DNA of 64,000 bases from Megamerina dolium (Eukaryota > Arthropoda > Insecta > Diptera > Megamerinidae). The stretch covers positions 92,966,136 to 93,030,135 of the forward strand of contig OY978525.1 of the NCBI GenBank assembly GCA_963854835.1, in the 5' to 3' direction. Under the pieces are notes generated by a model, which worked only from the letters and a program-made list of their open reading frames with translations, did no database searches and was not told the origin of the DNA. Made by a program: the position numbers and the translations under genes. Of the stretch, positions 62,016 to 64,000 are shown one piece after another (within the stretch, counting starts at the first letter, position 1; every line of letters begins with the position of its first letter).

Positions 62016-62470
62016 ATGAGAAAGGGCAAAAATTGTGTATCTCGAAAGAGGATAATAATACAAAAAATGCTTGATAAAAGAAAAACCTTCAAATTTATAC
62101 GTGAGACACTTTGTGTATCAAATGGAAAGATAACCAATGCCAAATATTGGTCACCTAAGCCAGAAAATTGTATTAGACCGATAAAACCAACCGAGCGGCA
62201 AGAGATAGCAATATGACGCCTGGCGTCAACATAAATCAAAAGGGATTTGGACCTTCTAATTTCTGCATCAGCTCCTAGAAAACGACTTATAAATACCAAA
62301 TTTAACGGAAGGAAGCTAAATGAAATCGATTCATTAAAATCAAACTCTTCAGTTTGCCACAAAGCTTTTCAATAAGCCAGAGAGTGTATGGAGAAATATT
62401 TTATGGACGGATGAGACAAAAATCGTTCAATTTAATTACGACAATGAAAAACAGTAGGTTAGACGTCCTC
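62016..62470 (+). mobile_element. degraded Tc1-like transposase fragment
   Basis: An open stretch MRKGKNCVSRKRIIIQKMLD (62016 on) fits the N-terminal helix-turn-helix. Then RKRLINTKFNGRKLNEIDSL and, in another frame, ILWTDETKIVQFNYDNEKQ around the first catalytic Asp. Frameshifts and stops are present, and the C-terminus is absent. Confidence 0.72.
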
Positions 62471-64000
62471 TTCATCAATAATTTCAAAACATATACACGT
62501 ATAAAAGCGTCAAGTAATGAATATATTTCCAAAAGAAATTTAAAAAAATAAACACTTGAATTTTTATACTTAATTTTGTATGTACATGCGATTAGAAATC
62601 TGAAAAAAGCGATTAGAAATTTGAAAAAATCGTTTGGAGAATATAATTTATGCTTTTATAGTCACCCTATAATCGGATCAGCTATTTCTAATGCATAGTT
62701 TTTCTCCATACAGTTCTTATTCAGAGGTAATGTCTATTTGTATAGCAACTTTTTCCCTTACTCAAAATCCTCTAATTATTTATTCTTGTTAAATAATATT
62801 TACTACCATTATCTAGAATGACTGAATGAATTTATAAGTATGTCTACCAGCTTGCATAAAAATAATCACAATAAAGCTGATTAAATGGTGTAATTACTGA
62901 CGAAACAGTAACGTTATATAATAAATAACAATCGGTAGCACGCGTTTTTTCTTAGGTAAAAGTTGATTTGATAATTTTTGGTACGCGATGAATGTTAAGA
63001 GGGTGTGTAAAATCATCGTACTTAATATATACATATTATTCGATAGTATAAATGTGTGAAAATCTCAACTAATCAATCAACTCACCAATCAATATAATGA
63101 GGTTAGAAGCTATTTCAATGGAAGTAATTATTTTTCATTAACCAATATGGTTACAACACCATCGCGCTTAATAATTATGCAGGGATGTATGCTGACATCA
63201 AAGGAATAATCGATTTAATTTGTACTTAAGGGCAAGTGGATTATTAAGAAAGTGTATTAATAGAGTTACTCAATTTGTAGTGAATATAAATTGACTATGA
63301 AAATATGGATATTCTTATGTGTAGACTTACATAAATTATACATTAAGCAGCAGTTTATTAAATAGTGATTTTATATACTATAATAATCGCATACATATAT
63401 CAATTATATCATAAATGAAAATAATAAATGATTTTGTTCAATGAATATGTACAAGAACCTTGAATATATCAGCTCATAATTGCTTGTAATAATATGTTTA
63501 ATACATTCGTTGATGTTATTTTCTAAGGCTGCTTTTTTCAAAAATGTATATATTCAATATTAACCGAATGACAATGTTTGCTTTGTTAATATTTTCATTA
63601 TCTATATACAATACAAGTACATTTATTTAAGGCTACATTTAAAAAATGTTACCATTATCAGCTTTGCGACAGTCAACATTTAGTATTATCTTCTCCAAAT
63701 ATCAATTCAGAGCTATTTTTTTTTCTATACCCCTTTTGGTTGGTTTATATTGAATATTCTAACTTGTAATCAAAAGTAAAATCATGCCTCTTGATTTTGT
63801 TTGTAATACAAGCATATAGTGGGATACTTGAATAGTTGATTATTCAGTGAAACCACAAGTAATCCCAACAAGTGAATAAACGAAGCAGTTCACCCGTTAA
63901 ACTGCCACCTCATGCCATGTGAAAATAAATTCATATAGTATACAGCCCCTATATTTGAATTTACCAGAATATATGTATAATATTGCTCGCATACATAAAT

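Larger units (their letters stand above)
56270..64000. other. upstream part of the RGK gene (intron or 5' flank)
   Basis: No further RGK exon could be recognised. The first visible exon starts in phase 0 and lacks an obvious initiator, so this is probably another intron. It holds a mariner (57110-58036), a truncated jockey-type element (59805-60271), a hAT-like MITE (61492-61659) and a Tc1 relic (62016-62470). Position 62600 to the end is AT-rich without genes. Confidence 0.5.

Overview
This is an AT-rich window of eukaryotic nuclear DNA, almost certainly from a higher fly (Diptera, Brachycera). The evidence is split exons with GT-AG introns, insect-type mariner, Tc1, Harbinger and non-LTR elements, and a host protein that closely resembles the RGK GTPases of flies as I remember them. 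A tephritid-like fly is my guess but is not proven. Nothing bacterial is present: no operons, CRISPR arrays or rRNA.

One host gene spans most of the window. On the minus strand, eight coding exons (56269-56116, 36623-36507, 20787-20482, 18948-18860, 12119-11939, 6123-5990, 4522-4361 and 2863-2717) join through GT-AG junctions in consistent phase. They give 429 codons plus a stop. The product is an RGK-family (Rad/Gem/Kir) small GTPase: a basic Ser/Arg-rich N-terminal extension, a poly-Gly run, a P-loop, an NKID motif, a Lys/Asp-rich linker, a basic C-terminal helix and the RGK-type C-terminal tail HCENLQVL. The first coding exon(s) and promoter were not found and probably lie beyond position 64000.

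The rest is intron and flank filled with transposable elements. Region by region: 1-2716 is the 3' flank with an inverted repeat; 6124-11938 is an intron with a deleted R1/LOA-like retrotransposon, a 110-bp retroposed tail with a 21-bp target duplication, and Harbinger copy 1; 12120-18859 has two Tc1/mariner relics and a SINE-like body; 20788-36506 has a mariner relic, an apparently intact Tc1 transposon (26812-28467), a tRNA-derived SINE, two more mariner relics and a 2.9-kb EN-RT retrotransposon; 36624-56115 has a TATACCC-ended element with 297-bp tandem units, several fragments, a deleted mariner and Harbinger copy 2; 56270-64000 has a mariner, a 5'-truncated jockey-type element, a hAT-like MITE and a Tc1 relic.

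The most notable points are: (1) the Tc1 element has 221-bp inverted repeats with paired direct repeats and an uninterrupted 339-residue transposase across one 56-bp intron; (2) two nearly identical, identically deleted Harbinger copies lie in opposite orientation in two introns of the same gene and flank exons 2-5, whose summed length is an exact multiple of three; (3) the RGK protein has Gln where the P-loop normally has Ser/Thr, and no DxxG motif. I found no wholly new biological system.
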